In this document: piece by piece, positions 42,871 through 52,138 of the stretch | How the letters are laid out: each line of letters starts with the position of its first letter | Numbering within the stretch: position 1 is the first letter of the stretch | Assembly: GCF_003583925.1 (NCBI RefSeq) | Contig: NZ_QYCN01000013.1 | Location: 19,493 to 81,642 of the forward strand | Source of the DNA: Hymenobacter rubripertinctus | GTDB lineage: Bacteria; Bacteroidota; Bacteroidia; Cytophagales; Hymenobacteraceae | Direction of reading: 5' to 3' | Length of the DNA: 62,150 nucleotides | Position numbers and translations under genes: made by a program | The notes under the pieces: model-generated | Database searches by the model: none | What the model was told of the DNA's origin: nothing | What the model saw: only the letters and a program-made list of their open reading frames with translations

Positions 42871-43842
42871 ATGAGGGTCAAGCTCTGCCTGTTATTCTTC
42901 GTCTTTGCCTCTTGTAGTGCAGATAGTGCAGAACGCAAGCCCCCCTCGCCTGCGGTGCGGGAATATTTGGAGGAGGTAGTCGGTATTATGCAAGCCAATT
43001 TCATTAATCGGGCGACCATCAACTGGGTAGTTTTCAAGCAGAACCTGCTAGCCCAAGCAAGCGGCGCCCAAACAATTGAGCAGGCCTATCCAGCGGTTGA
43101 ATTTGCCGTTGTGGCCCTAGGCGATAAGCACACACAGTTTTATGGTGCCCGCCCGGTGAAAGGCCTTGAAATGCCCCCTGCCAATCAGCCCCCGCTATAC
43201 CCCGACGAGCCGGTTCCTGGGGACATCGGCTACATCAGAATTCCGTGGGTTGTCGGCAGTCAGGAAAAGCTGGACGCGTATATAGCCACCGTACAGGCCC
43301 ACATCAAGGCGCTGGATAAGCCAGCATTAAAAGGCTGGATTGTGGATTTGAGAGGGAATATGGGCGGGAATATGTGGCCGATGCTCGTGGGGGCCGGGCC
43401 GATTTTGGGAGATGATACGCTCGGCTATTGCATTGACGCGAATAACACCAAAACCGCGTGGCGATACGAAAAAGGCAAGGCATTGCTGGACGGCGACATA
43501 CAGGCAGAAACCGCCAATTATTATACGCTGAAGTCTGCCAACCCAGTAGTGGCCGTGCTGACCGATACGCTAACGGCCAGTTCGGGCGAGGCCGTTGCAG
43601 TCGCCTTCAAAGCCAGAAAGCACACCAGAAGCTTTGGCACGGGTACGTGCGGGGTATCGACCAGCAGAAGCCACTTTTATTTGTCCGATGGGTCCGTCAT
43701 CTTGCTGACAACCGCCGTATTCGCTGACCGCCGCCTGGTACGGTATGGCCACTCGCTAGCCCCCGACGTGTCACTCAGGCCAATAGACGTAGTGCCGCGA
43801 GCCATTCGCTGGATTAGAGAAGAATACAAAGCAGAGAACTAA
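42871..43842 (+). CDS. S41-family peptidase lipoprotein
   Basis: A 323-residue lipoprotein; the start at 42871 gives MRVKLCLLFFVFASC with a lipobox-like FASC. The S41 (tail-specific/tricorn-like) peptidase core shows VALGDKHTQFY (about residue 90), GYIRIPW, LKGWIVDLRGNMGGNMWPML and the serine region LTASSGEAVAVAFK with the nucleophile Ser. No PDZ domain is visible. Base use is less GC-rich than the neighbours. It is between a Tn3-like end and the regulator gene and may be a separate import. Confidence 0.82.
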   Translation: MRVKLCLLFFVFASCSADSAERKPPSPAVREYLEEVVGIMQANFINRATINWVVFKQNLLAQASGAQTIEQAYPAVEFAVVALGDKHTQFYGARPVKGLEMPPANQPPLYPDEPVPGDIGYIRIPWVVGSQEKLDAYIATVQAHIKALDKPALKGWIVDLRGNMGGNMWPMLVGAGPILGDDTLGYCIDANNTKTAWRYEKGKALLDGDIQAETANYYTLKSANPVVAVLTDTLTASSGEAVAVAFKARKHTRSFGTGTCGVSTSRSHFYLSDGSVILLTTAVFADRRLVRYGHSLAPDVSLRPIDVVPRAIRWIREEYKAEN

Positions 43843-43917
43843 GTGGCCTGGCCTGGGGCCTGGGTTGGTACGGGTGCCAGATAAGCCCGACTTTTACGTT
43901 TTACCAAGTCACTTTTC

Positions 43918-45291
43918 ATGAATCTGAAGCACGCCCGCATCCTGGTAGTAGACGACGAGCCCGACGTGTTGTTCGCCCTCAAGCTGCTGCTCAAAACCGA
44001 GGTGCGGGAAGTCGTGACGGAGAAAAACCCGGAACTGCTGCTCTCCCTGCTCCGTCAGCAGCCCTTCGACGCCGTGCTGCTCGACATGAACTACCACAGC
44101 GGCCAGGCCACCGGCAACGAGGGATTCTACTGGCTGGGCCGCATCCGGGAGCACGCCCCCGCCACGGCCGTTATCCTGCTCACGGCCTACGGCGACGTGC
44201 GCACGGCGGTGCGAGCCCTCAAGGCCGGCGCCACTGACTTCCTGCTCAAGCCCTGGCACAACGACCAACTGCTGCAAACACTGGCCGCCGCTCTTCAACC
44301 CAAAACCGGGAGCAAAAATGGGGACAAACTGAAAAAACCAGCCGGGCCGGCCGCGACTACTGTTCTACTGGGCGAGTCAGTCGCCATGCAGGAAGTGCGC
44401 GCTATTATTGAAAAGGTCGCCCCGACTGAAGCCAACGTGCTGCTACTCGGCGAGAACGGTACCGGCAAAGAGCTGGTCGCGCGGGCGCTGCACGAGCAGT
44501 CGCGCCGCGCCGCCCGGCCCTTCGTGGCCGCCGATGTGGCCGCGCTCAGCGAGGGGTTGTTTGAAAGCGAGCTGTTCGGGCACACCAAGGGCGCGTTCAC
44601 GGATGCCCAGGCCAGTCGCGTGGGTCGGTTTGAGGCGGCCACCGGGGGCACGTTGTTTCTGGACGAGATTGGCAACATTGGCCTGCCCCAGCAAGCCAAG
44701 CTGCTCACGGCCCTGCAAAACCGTCAGGTGGTACCCGTGGGCAGCAACACCCCCGTGCCGGTGGATATCCGGCTGCTGTCGGCCACCAACGCCCCGCTGC
44801 ACGCGCTGGTGGCCCGCGGGGCATTCCGCCAGGATTTGATGTACCGCCTCAACACGGTCGAAATCACGCTGCCGCCCCTGCGCGAACGGGCCGACGACGT
44901 GCACCTACTGGCCCGGCACTTCGCGCAGGTGTACGCAGAGCGCAACCGGCAACCCGTGCCGGAATTCAGTGCCGCGGCCCTGCGCAAGCTCCAGGAGCAC
45001 GCCTGGCCCGGCAACGTGCGGGAACTGCAACACGCCGTGGAGCGGGCCATTATTCTGGGGACTGGCCCCGTGCTGCTTCCGGCCGATTTCTCGTTTCGGA
45101 CTCCCGAATCAGCGGTTATTTCCGCAGTAGCTGCGACCGTGGCGGAGCAGCCGCTGCCGTTGCTGGAAGTGGAAAAAAATACCATTCAGCAGGCCATTGC
45201 GCGCCACCAGGGCAACCTTACCAAAGCCGCCAGGGAACTGGGCCTCACCCGCACCGCCCTCTACCGTCGGCTCGACAAGCATGCTATTTAA
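43918..45291 (+). CDS. NtrC-type sigma-54 response regulator
   Basis: A 457-residue regulator. The receiver domain (1-120) has the phosphorylatable Asp56 (DAVLLDMN), Lys111 in FLLKPW and an acidic VDDEPD. The AAA+ domain has Walker A GENGTGKE (178-185), the sigma-54 contact loop GAFTDA (225-230, usual form GAFTGA) and Walker B TLFLDE (245-250). The Fis-type helix-turn-helix is at the end ([21 protein letters not shown]). The kinase gene overlaps its 3' end by 11 bases. It likely activates the exporter operon. Confidence 0.93.
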   Translation: MNLKHARILVVDDEPDVLFALKLLLKTEVREVVTEKNPELLLSLLRQQPFDAVLLDMNYHSGQATGNEGFYWLGRIREHAPATAVILLTAYGDVRTAVRALKAGATDFLLKPWHNDQLLQTLAAALQPKTGSKNGDKLKKPAGPAATTVLLGESVAMQEVRAIIEKVAPTEANVLLLGENGTGKELVARALHEQSRRAARPFVAADVAALSEGLFESELFGHTKGAFTDAQASRVGRFEAATGGTLFLDEIGNIGLPQQAKLLTALQNRQVVPVGSNTPVPVDIRLLSATNAPLHALVARGAFRQDLMYRLNTVEITLPPLRERADDVHLLARHFAQVYAERNRQPVPEFSAAALRKLQEHAWPGNVRELQHAVERAIILGTGPVLLPADFSFRTPESAVISAVAATVAEQPLPLLEVEKNTIQQAIARHQGNLTKAARELGLTRTALYRRLDKHAI

Positions 45292-46693
45292 TCGCCTGGA
45301 TGTGCGCCTGCTGGGGCGGTTGCTGCTGCTGGTGGCCGCGTTGGCCGGGAGCGGGTATGCCGCGCAGCACCACGCCTACGGGCCAGCCTTTGGGGCACTG
45401 GTGCTGCTGCTAGTTCTGGCGCTGGAGTTGGCCCGCTACCTGACGCGCGGCCAGCAGGCCCTGGCCGATTTCACGCTGGCCCTGCAATACCGCGACTTTT
45501 CGCGGCAGTATCCGGCGCAGTCCGGCCCGGCAGCGCTGCGGTCCTTGCACGCGGCCTTCAACCAGGTAAACGCCACGTTCCGGGAGTTGCGGGCCGGGCA
45601 GGAAGGGCAGTTTCAGTACCTGCAAACTATCCTGGCGCTGCTCGATACCGGCATTGTGTCCTACAACGCGGCGGGCACCGTAGGCTGGGTGAACGAGGCG
45701 TTCAAGCAGACGCTGCACCTGCCGTACCTGAAAAACATCCGGGCGCTGCAAGCCCGGCAGCCGGTTTTATACGAGGCTATCTGCCGGGCCGTGCCCGGTC
45801 AGCCCGCAGTGGTGAAACTAACGGTGGGCCTCCAAACGGTGCAGCTGCTCGTGTCGGCCACCCAGTTTAAGCTTCAGGGCGAAGCGTTTACCCTCCTGGC
45901 CTTTAAAAACGTGAGTCAGGCCCTGGCGGATACCGAAACGGCCGCCTGGCAGCAACTGCTCCGGGTGATGACGCACGAAATTATGAACTCGGTGGCCCCC
46001 ATTGCGTCGCTGGCCGATTCGTTGGGCCGCCACGTGCAGCGCGCCCGGCAGCAGGATGCTTCGGATGAGTTGCTCGACGATGTGGGCACTGGCATCCGCA
46101 TTATCCAGCAGCGCAGCGAAGGGCTGCTGCGCTTCGCCCAGGTGTACCGCAACTTTAGCACCCTGGCCGCGCCGCAGCGCACCACCCTGCACGTGCAGGA
46201 AGTACTGCAAGCCACCCGGCAGCTACTGGCGGAGCAGCTGGCCGCGCAGGGCATCGAACTCACCCTCAGCGTGCGGCCCGCCCACCTCACCCTGCACGCC
46301 GATGGCCACCTGCTGGAGCAGGTGCTCATTAACCTGGTGCTCAATGCGGCGCAGGCCCTCACCCAGACTCCCCACTCGCGCATCAGCCTGCGGGCCTGGT
46401 CCAATGAACAGCAGCGGGTGGTTCTGGAGGTGAGAGACAACGGGACCGGTATTGCCGCCGACGTGCTCGACAGCATCTTCATTCCCTTTTTCACCACCCG
46501 TCCAAGTGGTTCCGGGATTGGACTAAGTTTAGCCAAGCAAATCATGCAGCTGCACCAGGGCAGCATTCAGGTCCATTCCGTAGAGGGGGCCGGCAGTGCG
46601 TTTCAGCTGTGGTTTCCTCGCCCGGTTCCCTTTGAGGGAAATGGGCGTAGCCTCCTTTTACCAAACGGCGCGCATTCACCAACGGACTGTTAA
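45281..46693 (+). CDS. Sensor histidine kinase paired with the regulator
   Basis: A 470-residue kinase; the ATG at 45281 overlaps the regulator stop, giving [20 protein letters not shown]. Two membrane segments (about 8-27 and 34-55) enclose only a few periplasmic residues. A PAS-like region (about 110-215) precedes the H-box [15 protein letters not shown] with His232. The HATPase_c domain has N-box [18 protein letters not shown] and [13 protein letters not shown] periplasmic signal seems unlikely, so it may sense a membrane or cytoplasmic cue. Confidence 0.93.
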   Translation: MLFNRLDVRLLGRLLLLVAALAGSGYAAQHHAYGPAFGALVLLLVLALELARYLTRGQQALADFTLALQYRDFSRQYPAQSGPAALRSLHAAFNQVNATFRELRAGQEGQFQYLQTILALLDTGIVSYNAAGTVGWVNEAFKQTLHLPYLKNIRALQARQPVLYEAICRAVPGQPAVVKLTVGLQTVQLLVSATQFKLQGEAFTLLAFKNVSQALADTETAAWQQLLRVMTHEIMNSVAPIASLADSLGRHVQRARQQDASDELLDDVGTGIRIIQQRSEGLLRFAQVYRNFSTLAAPQRTTLHVQEVLQATRQLLAEQLAAQGIELTLSVRPAHLTLHADGHLLEQVLINLVLNAAQALTQTPHSRISLRAWSNEQQRVVLEVRDNGTGIAADVLDSIFIPFFTTRPSGSGIGLSLAKQIMQLHQGSIQVHSVEGAGSAFQLWFPRPVPFEGNGRSLLLPNGAHSPTDC

Positions 46694-47093
46694 AATGAAC
46701 GCGCTTCCGCGCTTGTCTGGGCATACAAGCTCTTCCAGGTCGCATCAAAAGGGAAATTGTTTCGGGAGGTAAACTCTTCGGACGAAAAGACACGGTCGGA
46801 ATTCGTCCACAGGCCATACTTACGGTTGGTGGGCGCGAACAGAACCGGCGGGTGCGCGGCATTAATGAGCTGGTCGAAGCGTCTTTACCGCTTCGTTGCG
46901 GCAACACGTTCGGTAGAGATGCTTCGACCAGCGCAGCATGACCTGGTTGATAGAGGTGAAGCCTCCATCAACCAGGTGTCCATACGCTCCAGGGCAACCC
47001 TTCTTACTACGTCGGGCAACCCGCTGAAGTCCGGGCCACCGGCTGCCGGCCGTTATCTTTGCCTTCCTGACTGAACTGCTACCCTCCCTCCCC
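46694..47093. repeat. Gap with two hairpins
   Basis: GCTGGTCGAAGCGTCTTTAC (46869) pairs with a tract ending GCTTCGACCAGC (46932), and ACCTGGTTGATAGAGG (46941) pairs with CCTCCATCAACCAGGT (46977). TATCTTTG at 47054-47061 is a -7-like box for plsY. No gene is seen. Confidence 0.7.
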
Positions 47094-47735
47094 ATGAACC
47101 TTCCCCTCGTGCTCGGCCTGCTGGTGGCCGCCTACCTCATCGGCTCCATCCCTACGGCTTTGTGGGTGGGCAAGGCGTTTTTCGGGCTCGATATCCGGGA
47201 GCACGGCTCGGGCAACTCCGGGGCCACCAACACGTTCCGGGTGCTGGGCAAAAAGCCGGGCTCCTTCGTAATGGCCGTGGATGTGTTCAAGGGCTGGGCC
47301 GCTACTTCGCTGGCCATGCTCATGCTCGGGCAGGGAGCCATTCTGCCCGCCCAGCTGCTGTATTACCAGCTGGCCTGCGGGGTGCTGGCCGTGGTGGGCC
47401 ATATCTTCCCCATCTGGGCCGGCTTCCGGGGCGGCAAGGGCGTGGCTACGGTGCTGGGCATGATGCTGGCCATTGCTCCGGCTACCGTGGGCGTGTGCAT
47501 TCTGGTATTTATCACGGTGCTGCTCGTGTCGCGCTACGTGTCGTTGAGTAGCATGACGGCCGGCCTCACGTTTGCCCTGCTCCAGCTGCTGCCCGCCTTC
47601 CGGCCCGCCAACAGCCTGCTGCTCTGGTTCGGCTTCGTGCTGGCCGCGTTGCTCATCTACACCCACCGCGCCAACATCGGCCGCCTGCGCGCCGGCACCG
47701 AAAGCCGCGTGCCCATGCCCTGGGATAAGAAGTAA
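47094..47735 (+). CDS. plsY: Glycerol-3-phosphate acyltransferase PlsY
   Basis: A 213-residue integral membrane enzyme that transfers acyl from acyl phosphate to glycerol 3-phosphate in phospholipid synthesis. About six hydrophobic segments are visible. The family signatures are SIPTALWVGKAFFGLDIREHGSGNSGATN, then GFRGGKGVATVLGMML and the late YTHRANIGRLRAGTESR. The gene stands before a TonB-type gene, 27 bases apart, but this is not a known partnership. Confidence 0.95.
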   Translation: MNLPLVLGLLVAAYLIGSIPTALWVGKAFFGLDIREHGSGNSGATNTFRVLGKKPGSFVMAVDVFKGWAATSLAMLMLGQGAILPAQLLYYQLACGVLAVVGHIFPIWAGFRGGKGVATVLGMMLAIAPATVGVCILVFITVLLVSRYVSLSSMTAGLTFALLQLLPAFRPANSLLLWFGFVLAALLIYTHRANIGRLRAGTESRVPMPWDKK

Positions 47736-47762
47736 GGAGGTATATCTAGTGTAAGTGCCGCC

Positions 47763-48707
47763 ATGACTAACAAGATCCGGGTACGTGTCATTTGGCTGGT
47801 AGCAACGCTGTGCTATCTGCCACTCTTTGCATATGCCTTGGATATAGAGTCTGTTCTCAGAGACTTGGGGAAGGGATTATTGTTACTCGCCGTAATCCTG
47901 AGCGGATTGATTCTGTTTATAATTGGCTTTTTCAAAAGCCTTGCAGCCCTTACGAAAGGAGTCACTTCCGATTTCGGTACGAGCCCAGCCAGTGAAAATA
48001 ATGCTGAGACAAGCTCCTTGCCTGCCTCAGCGGCTGGCAACGAACTGCCTCCCGTTGCAGCCGTAACATGGGCCATAGCAGGCAGGATATTCTTCCTGTT
48101 TTTACCCGTATTGGTAGCATGGTCTGTCGTTTCCGCCTTTATAGCAGGAGCGTGGCACTATGTAGTGTTTGGGTTACCCGTACTGGCGGCAGGGCTCTAC
48201 CTCTGGCGTACAAACCGGCCGAATTCAGCGGTTGGGCTTGCCGTAAGCTATGCACTGGTAGGGCTTGTATCGGCGGCAATCTGGGAAGCCCGGCAAAATA
48301 ATCAGCCATCATCCCCCCGGCTGTATACTTCCCGCATATCGGATCTGTCGCTACCCGACAGCGTGAAGCCGTACACCTATGTAGAGCACATGCCGCAATT
48401 TGCCGGAGGCGATGATGCCTTGCCGCACTATGTTCAGCAAGAACTGCGGTACCCAGCGGAGGCCCGCGCCAACCAAGCCCACGGCGTAGTGAAAGTGGGC
48501 TATGCAGTGGGCACCGACGGACGAGTGCTAGCGGCCCAACTGATGCAGGGCTTTGATGCTGGCTGTGACAGCGCAGCGTTGCAGTTTGTCAGGAACCTTA
48601 CTTTTTCTCCTGGTATTCAGAATAATAAGCCGGTAGTAGTAGCTAAAACGCTGACGGTAGAATTCTCTTTCGCGAGCGGTACCCCGGAGGTGAGAGTCCT
48701 TCCATAG
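47763..48707 (+). CDS. Membrane protein with TonB C-terminal domain
   Basis: A 314-residue protein. Five or six hydrophobic segments fill residues 1-180. The C-terminal 95 residues form a TonB-C domain (PF03544), with PQFAGGDDALPHYVQQELRYPAEARANQAHGVVKVGYAVGTDGRV and LQFVRNLTFSPGIQNNKPV. There is no Pro-rich linker and no N-terminal single TonB helix, so it resembles the many Bacteroidota TonB-like proteins with a membrane N-terminus. Base use is a little less GC-rich than the neighbours. Confidence 0.82.
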   Translation: MTNKIRVRVIWLVATLCYLPLFAYALDIESVLRDLGKGLLLLAVILSGLILFIIGFFKSLAALTKGVTSDFGTSPASENNAETSSLPASAAGNELPPVAAVTWAIAGRIFFLFLPVLVAWSVVSAFIAGAWHYVVFGLPVLAAGLYLWRTNRPNSAVGLAVSYALVGLVSAAIWEARQNNQPSSPRLYTSRISDLSLPDSVKPYTYVEHMPQFAGGDDALPHYVQQELRYPAEARANQAHGVVKVGYAVGTDGRVLAAQLMQGFDAGCDSAALQFVRNLTFSPGIQNNKPVVVAKTLTVEFSFASGTPEVRVLP

Positions 48708-48834
48708 CAAGCCATGCAGGGCATGCCTCCGCCAGCAGCAGGGGTAAAGAAGTTCGTGCCGGTCCAGCAGCCCCAGATCCACTGAGCCAGTTCTCAGGGC
48801 ATCAGTAACCAGCTACCTGGGCCTCTGCTTTTTG

Positions 48835-48884
48835 GTGACTAAGCGGAGCGTGACAATTTAAAGTGTCACACTTCGTTTAGTCAC
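48835..48884. promoter_or_regulatory. 50-bp palindrome, candidate operator
   Basis: GTGACTAAGCGGAGCGTGAC and, on the other side, GTCACACTTCGTTTAGTCAC are near-complementary around an AATTTAAA centre. It is 37 bases before the ATG of the XRE-like gene and could be the binding site of its product. Confidence 0.6.
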
Positions 48885-48920
48885 AAAAAGATAAGAAGCA
48901 ACTTGTTAACCTGCTACGTG

Positions 48921-49484
48921 ATGGATACGACCCGACAGCATTTTGCGCTCACCCAGGCCCGCTACGCCGCGTGGCTCGGCGAAAACCGCAGTACGGTGGC
49001 TATGGTGGAAGCCGGCCACCGGAACGCGCCCCTGCGCATAGGGAACAGGCAGGCAATGCGGCTGGACCTGGCCACGCTGGGCAAAACGTTCACCCCCCAG
49101 AACGAGCTACTGACGTTTCCGGCACTGCCGGAGCCTGCGCCGGAGCGCGGCCCGCTGAATTACCGCCTGCGGCAAGTGCGGCACCAGTTGGCAAACCTGC
49201 GCTATCGGCTGGAAAGCCTGCGGCGGCAGGCGCAGCCTTACCACAACCGGCTGCTGGCCGTGCCAGCCCTACGCGCCTGGCCCGGGCCAAGTGCCAACCC
49301 CGAGCGGGAGCAGCGGTGGCTGGACTCGTTTGAGCAGGAAGCCCGCCACGAGCTGCTGAACGTGTGCGGGGCCGGGCCGCAGCAGCTGTTGCAGGCCCGG
49401 CTGGCGGGGTTGGAGCGGGAAACGCAGTGGCTCGAAGAAGTACTGAACGCCCTGCCACCCGCCGATTTGCCGCCCGCCGGCTAA
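48921..49484 (+). CDS. XRE-like helix-turn-helix protein
   Basis: A 187-residue protein starting MDTTRQHFALTQARYAAWLG (a TTG at 48903 is possible). The N-terminal part is a Cro/C1-type HTH, with LTQARYAAWLGENRSTVAMVEAGHRNAPL in the place of the recognition helix. The rest is Arg/Leu-rich and helical (LRYRLESLRRQAQPYHN), ending LPPADLPPAG. The 50-bp palindrome at 48835 lies just upstream, suggesting autoregulation. A role is not assigned. Only the HTH match is used for the call. Confidence 0.68.
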   Translation: MDTTRQHFALTQARYAAWLGENRSTVAMVEAGHRNAPLRIGNRQAMRLDLATLGKTFTPQNELLTFPALPEPAPERGPLNYRLRQVRHQLANLRYRLESLRRQAQPYHNRLLAVPALRAWPGPSANPEREQRWLDSFEQEARHELLNVCGAGPQQLLQARLAGLERETQWLEEVLNALPPADLPPAG

Positions 49485-49538
49485 CCAACCCGGGGACCAG
49501 GGCGGCGGCGGGCGGTCCCAACAGGATTCCGGCCCAGC

Positions 49539-49569
49539 TTGGGCATCCGGCCCGGGATAGGTATGTTTG
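49539..49569 (+). promoter_or_regulatory. Promoter of the STAS-like pair
   Basis: TTG (49539-49541), a 20-base spacer and TATGTTTG (49562-49569) match the Bacteroidota pattern. The leader to the ATG at 49644 would be about 70 bases. Confidence 0.65.
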
Positions 49570-49643
49570 TAGGAAAGCTTCCGGCAGGGCCTCCGTCGCC
49601 GCTAGGGCCGCTTTCGGTTCGTTCCGGCTCATTTTTCCCGCTA

Positions 49644-50087
49644 ATGCCCGATACCACTCTTATCGCAGAACCCTACGGCAGCATGCTGCTGGCCGCCGAA
49701 GTGCCCTGCCTGATCGTGCAGTGGCATGGTTTCGCCAACCGCCAGCAGTTTCAGTCGCTCATGGACCGCGGCCTGGCCCTCTACATGGAGGAAAGCCGCC
49801 GCACCCGTCCGCTGGGCTGGCTGGCCGATACCCGCCTTGTTAGTGCCGTTACGCCCGACGATCAGCAGTGGCTGCGCACCAACTGGAACCCGCGGGCCCA
49901 CGCCGCCGGCATCCGGCACGTAAGCTTCGTGTCGCCCGAGAGCGTGTTTGGCCAGATGTCGGTGCAGGGCTACACGGCCAACACGGCCGCCGCCGATGCC
50001 TACGCCATCGACGTAGCCCACCACCGCACCCTGCCCGAGGCCAAGCGCTGGCTGCGCCAGGCCTTGCAGGAACTGGCCGCCGGTTAA
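49644..50087 (+). CDS. STAS/SpoIIAA-like protein, paralogue 1
   Basis: A 147-residue protein starting MPDTTLIAEPYGSMLLAAEV, no signal peptide. The central GWLADTRLVSAVTPDDQQWLRTNWNPRAHAAGIRHVSFVSP and the final helix resemble the SpoIIAA-like fold: strand, helix, strand, helix. It pairs with the gene at 50119 (31 bases away), and both share the LVSAV/DTR..LGP.D..W..NxW.P pattern. It is not clear whether it binds a partner or a ligand. Confidence 0.62.
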   Translation: MPDTTLIAEPYGSMLLAAEVPCLIVQWHGFANRQQFQSLMDRGLALYMEESRRTRPLGWLADTRLVSAVTPDDQQWLRTNWNPRAHAAGIRHVSFVSPESVFGQMSVQGYTANTAAADAYAIDVAHHRTLPEAKRWLRQALQELAAG

Positions 50088-50118
50088 TTTCCCCGCTTTC
50101 TCCCCCGCTGCTGCTACC

Positions 50119-50535
50119 ATGAAACAAGAACTTAAAAGCTCCCTGGGCCGGCCCTACATTACGGTGGAAGACGATCAGGTGAACCGCTGGATTGCCGTCG
50201 ACTGGATGGGCTACCTCACGGCCGAAAGCATCAAGGCCGGGGCCCAGGCCTACACCACGGCCCTGGCCGAGTCGGGCTTCTCGTGCGTGCTCAACGACAC
50301 GCGCAAGGTGCTCGGCCCCTGGGACCATTCCATGGACTGGGTGATTAACGTGTGGGCGCCCAACGCCGCCGCCGCCGGCCTGCGCCACTTTGCCATGATT
50401 AGCACCCCCGATTCGCTGGCCGACGGCTCGGCCGCTACGTTCTACGCCCAACTGGAAGCCTTTGAGGCCAAAGTGTTCAGCGACGAGCACACGGCCATGG
50501 CCTGGCTGCGCGAGTGCAGCCAACCGGCCGCTTAA
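50119..50535 (+). CDS. STAS/SpoIIAA-like protein, paralogue 2
   Basis: A 138-residue protein starting MKQELKSSLGRPYITVEDDQ. It has the same layout as its neighbour: VNRWIAVDWMGYLTAESIKAGA, CVLNDTRKVLGPWDHSMDWV, WAPNAAAAGLRHFAMISTPD, and a last helix. There is no signal peptide. The short gap to the first paralogue suggests co-transcription from the promoter at 49539. Confidence 0.62.
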   Translation: MKQELKSSLGRPYITVEDDQVNRWIAVDWMGYLTAESIKAGAQAYTTALAESGFSCVLNDTRKVLGPWDHSMDWVINVWAPNAAAAGLRHFAMISTPDSLADGSAATFYAQLEAFEAKVFSDEHTAMAWLRECSQPAA

Positions 50536-50544
50536 ATGAGAGCT

Positions 50545-50647
50545 GCTTAAATGAGAGCTGTTAGCTGATGGCTGTTAGCTATTAGCTTTCGTTTCTTCAG
50601 CTAACAGCTAACAGCTAACAGCTAACAGCTAACAGCTAACAGCTAAC
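50545..50647. repeat. AGCTAAC heptamer hairpin
   Basis: Seven head-to-tail copies of AGCTAAC (50599-50647) face inverted GTTAGCT words on the left (about 50545-50585). A third heptamer-built hairpin of the window, with a different word. Confidence 0.9.
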
Positions 50648-50671
50648 ACCATCTTTCCCAAACCACCCTTT

Positions 50672-52036
50672 ATGGCTTCTACTTACCTCCAGAACAACCA
50701 GGACCGTTTTCTGACCGAGCTCATCGACTGGCTCCGCATCCCCAGCGTGTCGGCCGACCCCAAGTTTGCGGGCGACATTACCAAGGCCGCCGAGTACCTG
50801 AAGGCCCGCTTTGAAGAAGTGGGCCTCGACAATGTGGAACTGTGCCCCACGGCCGGCAACCCCATCGTGTACGGCGAGAAAATGGTGGATGCCAGCCTGC
50901 CCACCGTGCTCGTGTACGGCCACTACGACGTGCAGCCCGCCGACCCCTACGAGCTCTGGGATTCGCCGCCCTTCGAGCCGGTTATCAAGGATGAGAAGAT
51001 TTACGCCCGTGGGGCCTGCGACGACAAGGGCCAGGTGTACATGCACGTGAAGGCCCTGGAAGTGATGCAGCAGGATGGCGCGTTCCCCTGCAACATCAAG
51101 GTGATGATTGAGGGCGAGGAGGAAATCGGCTCGAACAACCTGGCTATTTTCGTGCGCGAAAACAAGGCCAAGCTGAAGGCCGACGTCATCCTGATTTCCG
51201 ATACCGGCATGCTGGCCAACGACGCGCCCAGCATTGAGGTGGGCCTGCGCGGCCTGAGCTACCACGAGGTGGAAGTAACCGGCCCCAACCGCGACCTGCA
51301 CTCGGGCCTCTACGGCGGCGCGGTGGCCAACCCCATCAACGTGCTCTGCAAAATGATTGCGAGCCTGCACGACGAAAACAACCACATCACCATCCCCGAG
51401 TTCTACCAGAACGTGGCCGAGCTCACGGGTGAGGAACGCGCCGAGCTCAACCGCGTCCCCCACTCCGACGACGAGTTCAAGCAGAGCATCGGCCTGCCCG
51501 ACGTGTACGGCGAAAAGGGCTACACCACCGTGGAGCGCGTGGGCATCCGGCCTACGCTCGATGTGAACGGCATCTGGGGTGGCTATACCGGCGAGGGCGC
51601 CAAAACCGTTATTGCTTCCAAGGCCTACGCTAAAATCTCGATGCGCCTGGTGCCCAACCAGACCTCCGAGGAAATCACGGCCCTGTTCCAGAAGCACTTT
51701 GCCAGCATCGCGCCCAGCGGCGTTACGGTGAAGGTGAAGCCCCACCACGGCGGCGAGCCCGTGGTAACGCCCACCGACTCGGTGGCCTATAAAGCGGCAG
51801 CCGATGCCATGGAAACCACCTTCGGCAAGCGCCCGATCCCGACCCGCGGCGGCGGCTCCATTCCCATCGTGGCCATGTTCAAGAGCGAGCTGGGCCTGGA
51901 TACCGTGCTGCTCGGCTTCGGCCTCGATTCCGACGCCATCCACTCGCCCAACGAGCACTATGGCGTGTTCAACTTCCTGAAAGGCATCGAAACCATCCCC
52001 CACTTCTACCGCAACTACGCGGCCGCCATGAAGTAG
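50672..52036 (+). CDS. M20-family dipeptidase
   Basis: A 454-residue metallopeptidase. Metal ligands and the catalytic Glu are in VLVYGHYDVQPAD (His84, Asp86), YARGACDDKGQ (Asp117 or Asp118), and MIEGEEEIGS (Glu149-151 region), with SDTGM and the last His near HSPNEHYGVF. The dimerisation domain (about 190-330) holds RDLHSGLYGGAVANPINVL. It matches the dipeptidase branch of M20 (CNDP/PepV-like). It follows the AGCTAAC hairpin and precedes another hairpin. Confidence 0.93.
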   Translation: MASTYLQNNQDRFLTELIDWLRIPSVSADPKFAGDITKAAEYLKARFEEVGLDNVELCPTAGNPIVYGEKMVDASLPTVLVYGHYDVQPADPYELWDSPPFEPVIKDEKIYARGACDDKGQVYMHVKALEVMQQDGAFPCNIKVMIEGEEEIGSNNLAIFVRENKAKLKADVILISDTGMLANDAPSIEVGLRGLSYHEVEVTGPNRDLHSGLYGGAVANPINVLCKMIASLHDENNHITIPEFYQNVAELTGEERAELNRVPHSDDEFKQSIGLPDVYGEKGYTTVERVGIRPTLDVNGIWGGYTGEGAKTVIASKAYAKISMRLVPNQTSEEITALFQKHFASIAPSGVTVKVKPHHGGEPVVTPTDSVAYKAAADAMETTFGKRPIPTRGGGSIPIVAMFKSELGLDTVLLGFGLDSDAIHSPNEHYGVFNFLKGIETIPHFYRNYAAAMK

Positions 52037-52042
52037 CGGTTA

Positions 52043-52097
52043 GTTGCCAGTTGCCAGTTGCCAGTTGCCAGTTGCCAGTGGGCAATGGGCAACTGGC
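52043..52097. repeat. GTTGCCA heptamer tandem repeat
   Basis: Five head-to-tail copies of GTTGCCA (52043-52077) are followed by inverted words (GGGCAACTGGCA to 52097). Confidence 0.9.
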
Positions 52098-52098
52098 A

Positions 52099-52135
52099 AA
52101 AGCGCCCCTTCCAAACTGTTTGGAAGGGGCGCTTT
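52099..52135. terminator. Perfect terminator hairpin
   Basis: AAAGCGCCCCTTCCAAA (52099-52115) pairs exactly with 52119-52135 around a CTG loop; T-runs lie on both sides. It serves the M20 gene and the convergent barrel gene. Confidence 0.88.
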
Positions 52136-52138
52136 ACG

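Noticed and set aside
42723..43037. A 104-codon minus-strand frame over the Tn3-like end
   Set aside because: It runs against the S41 gene and the terminal repeat and has no transposon-protein motif.
50599..50647. A CRISPR-like array from the AGCTAAC tandem
   Set aside because: It is a pure 7-nt tandem without spacers; no cas genes are near.
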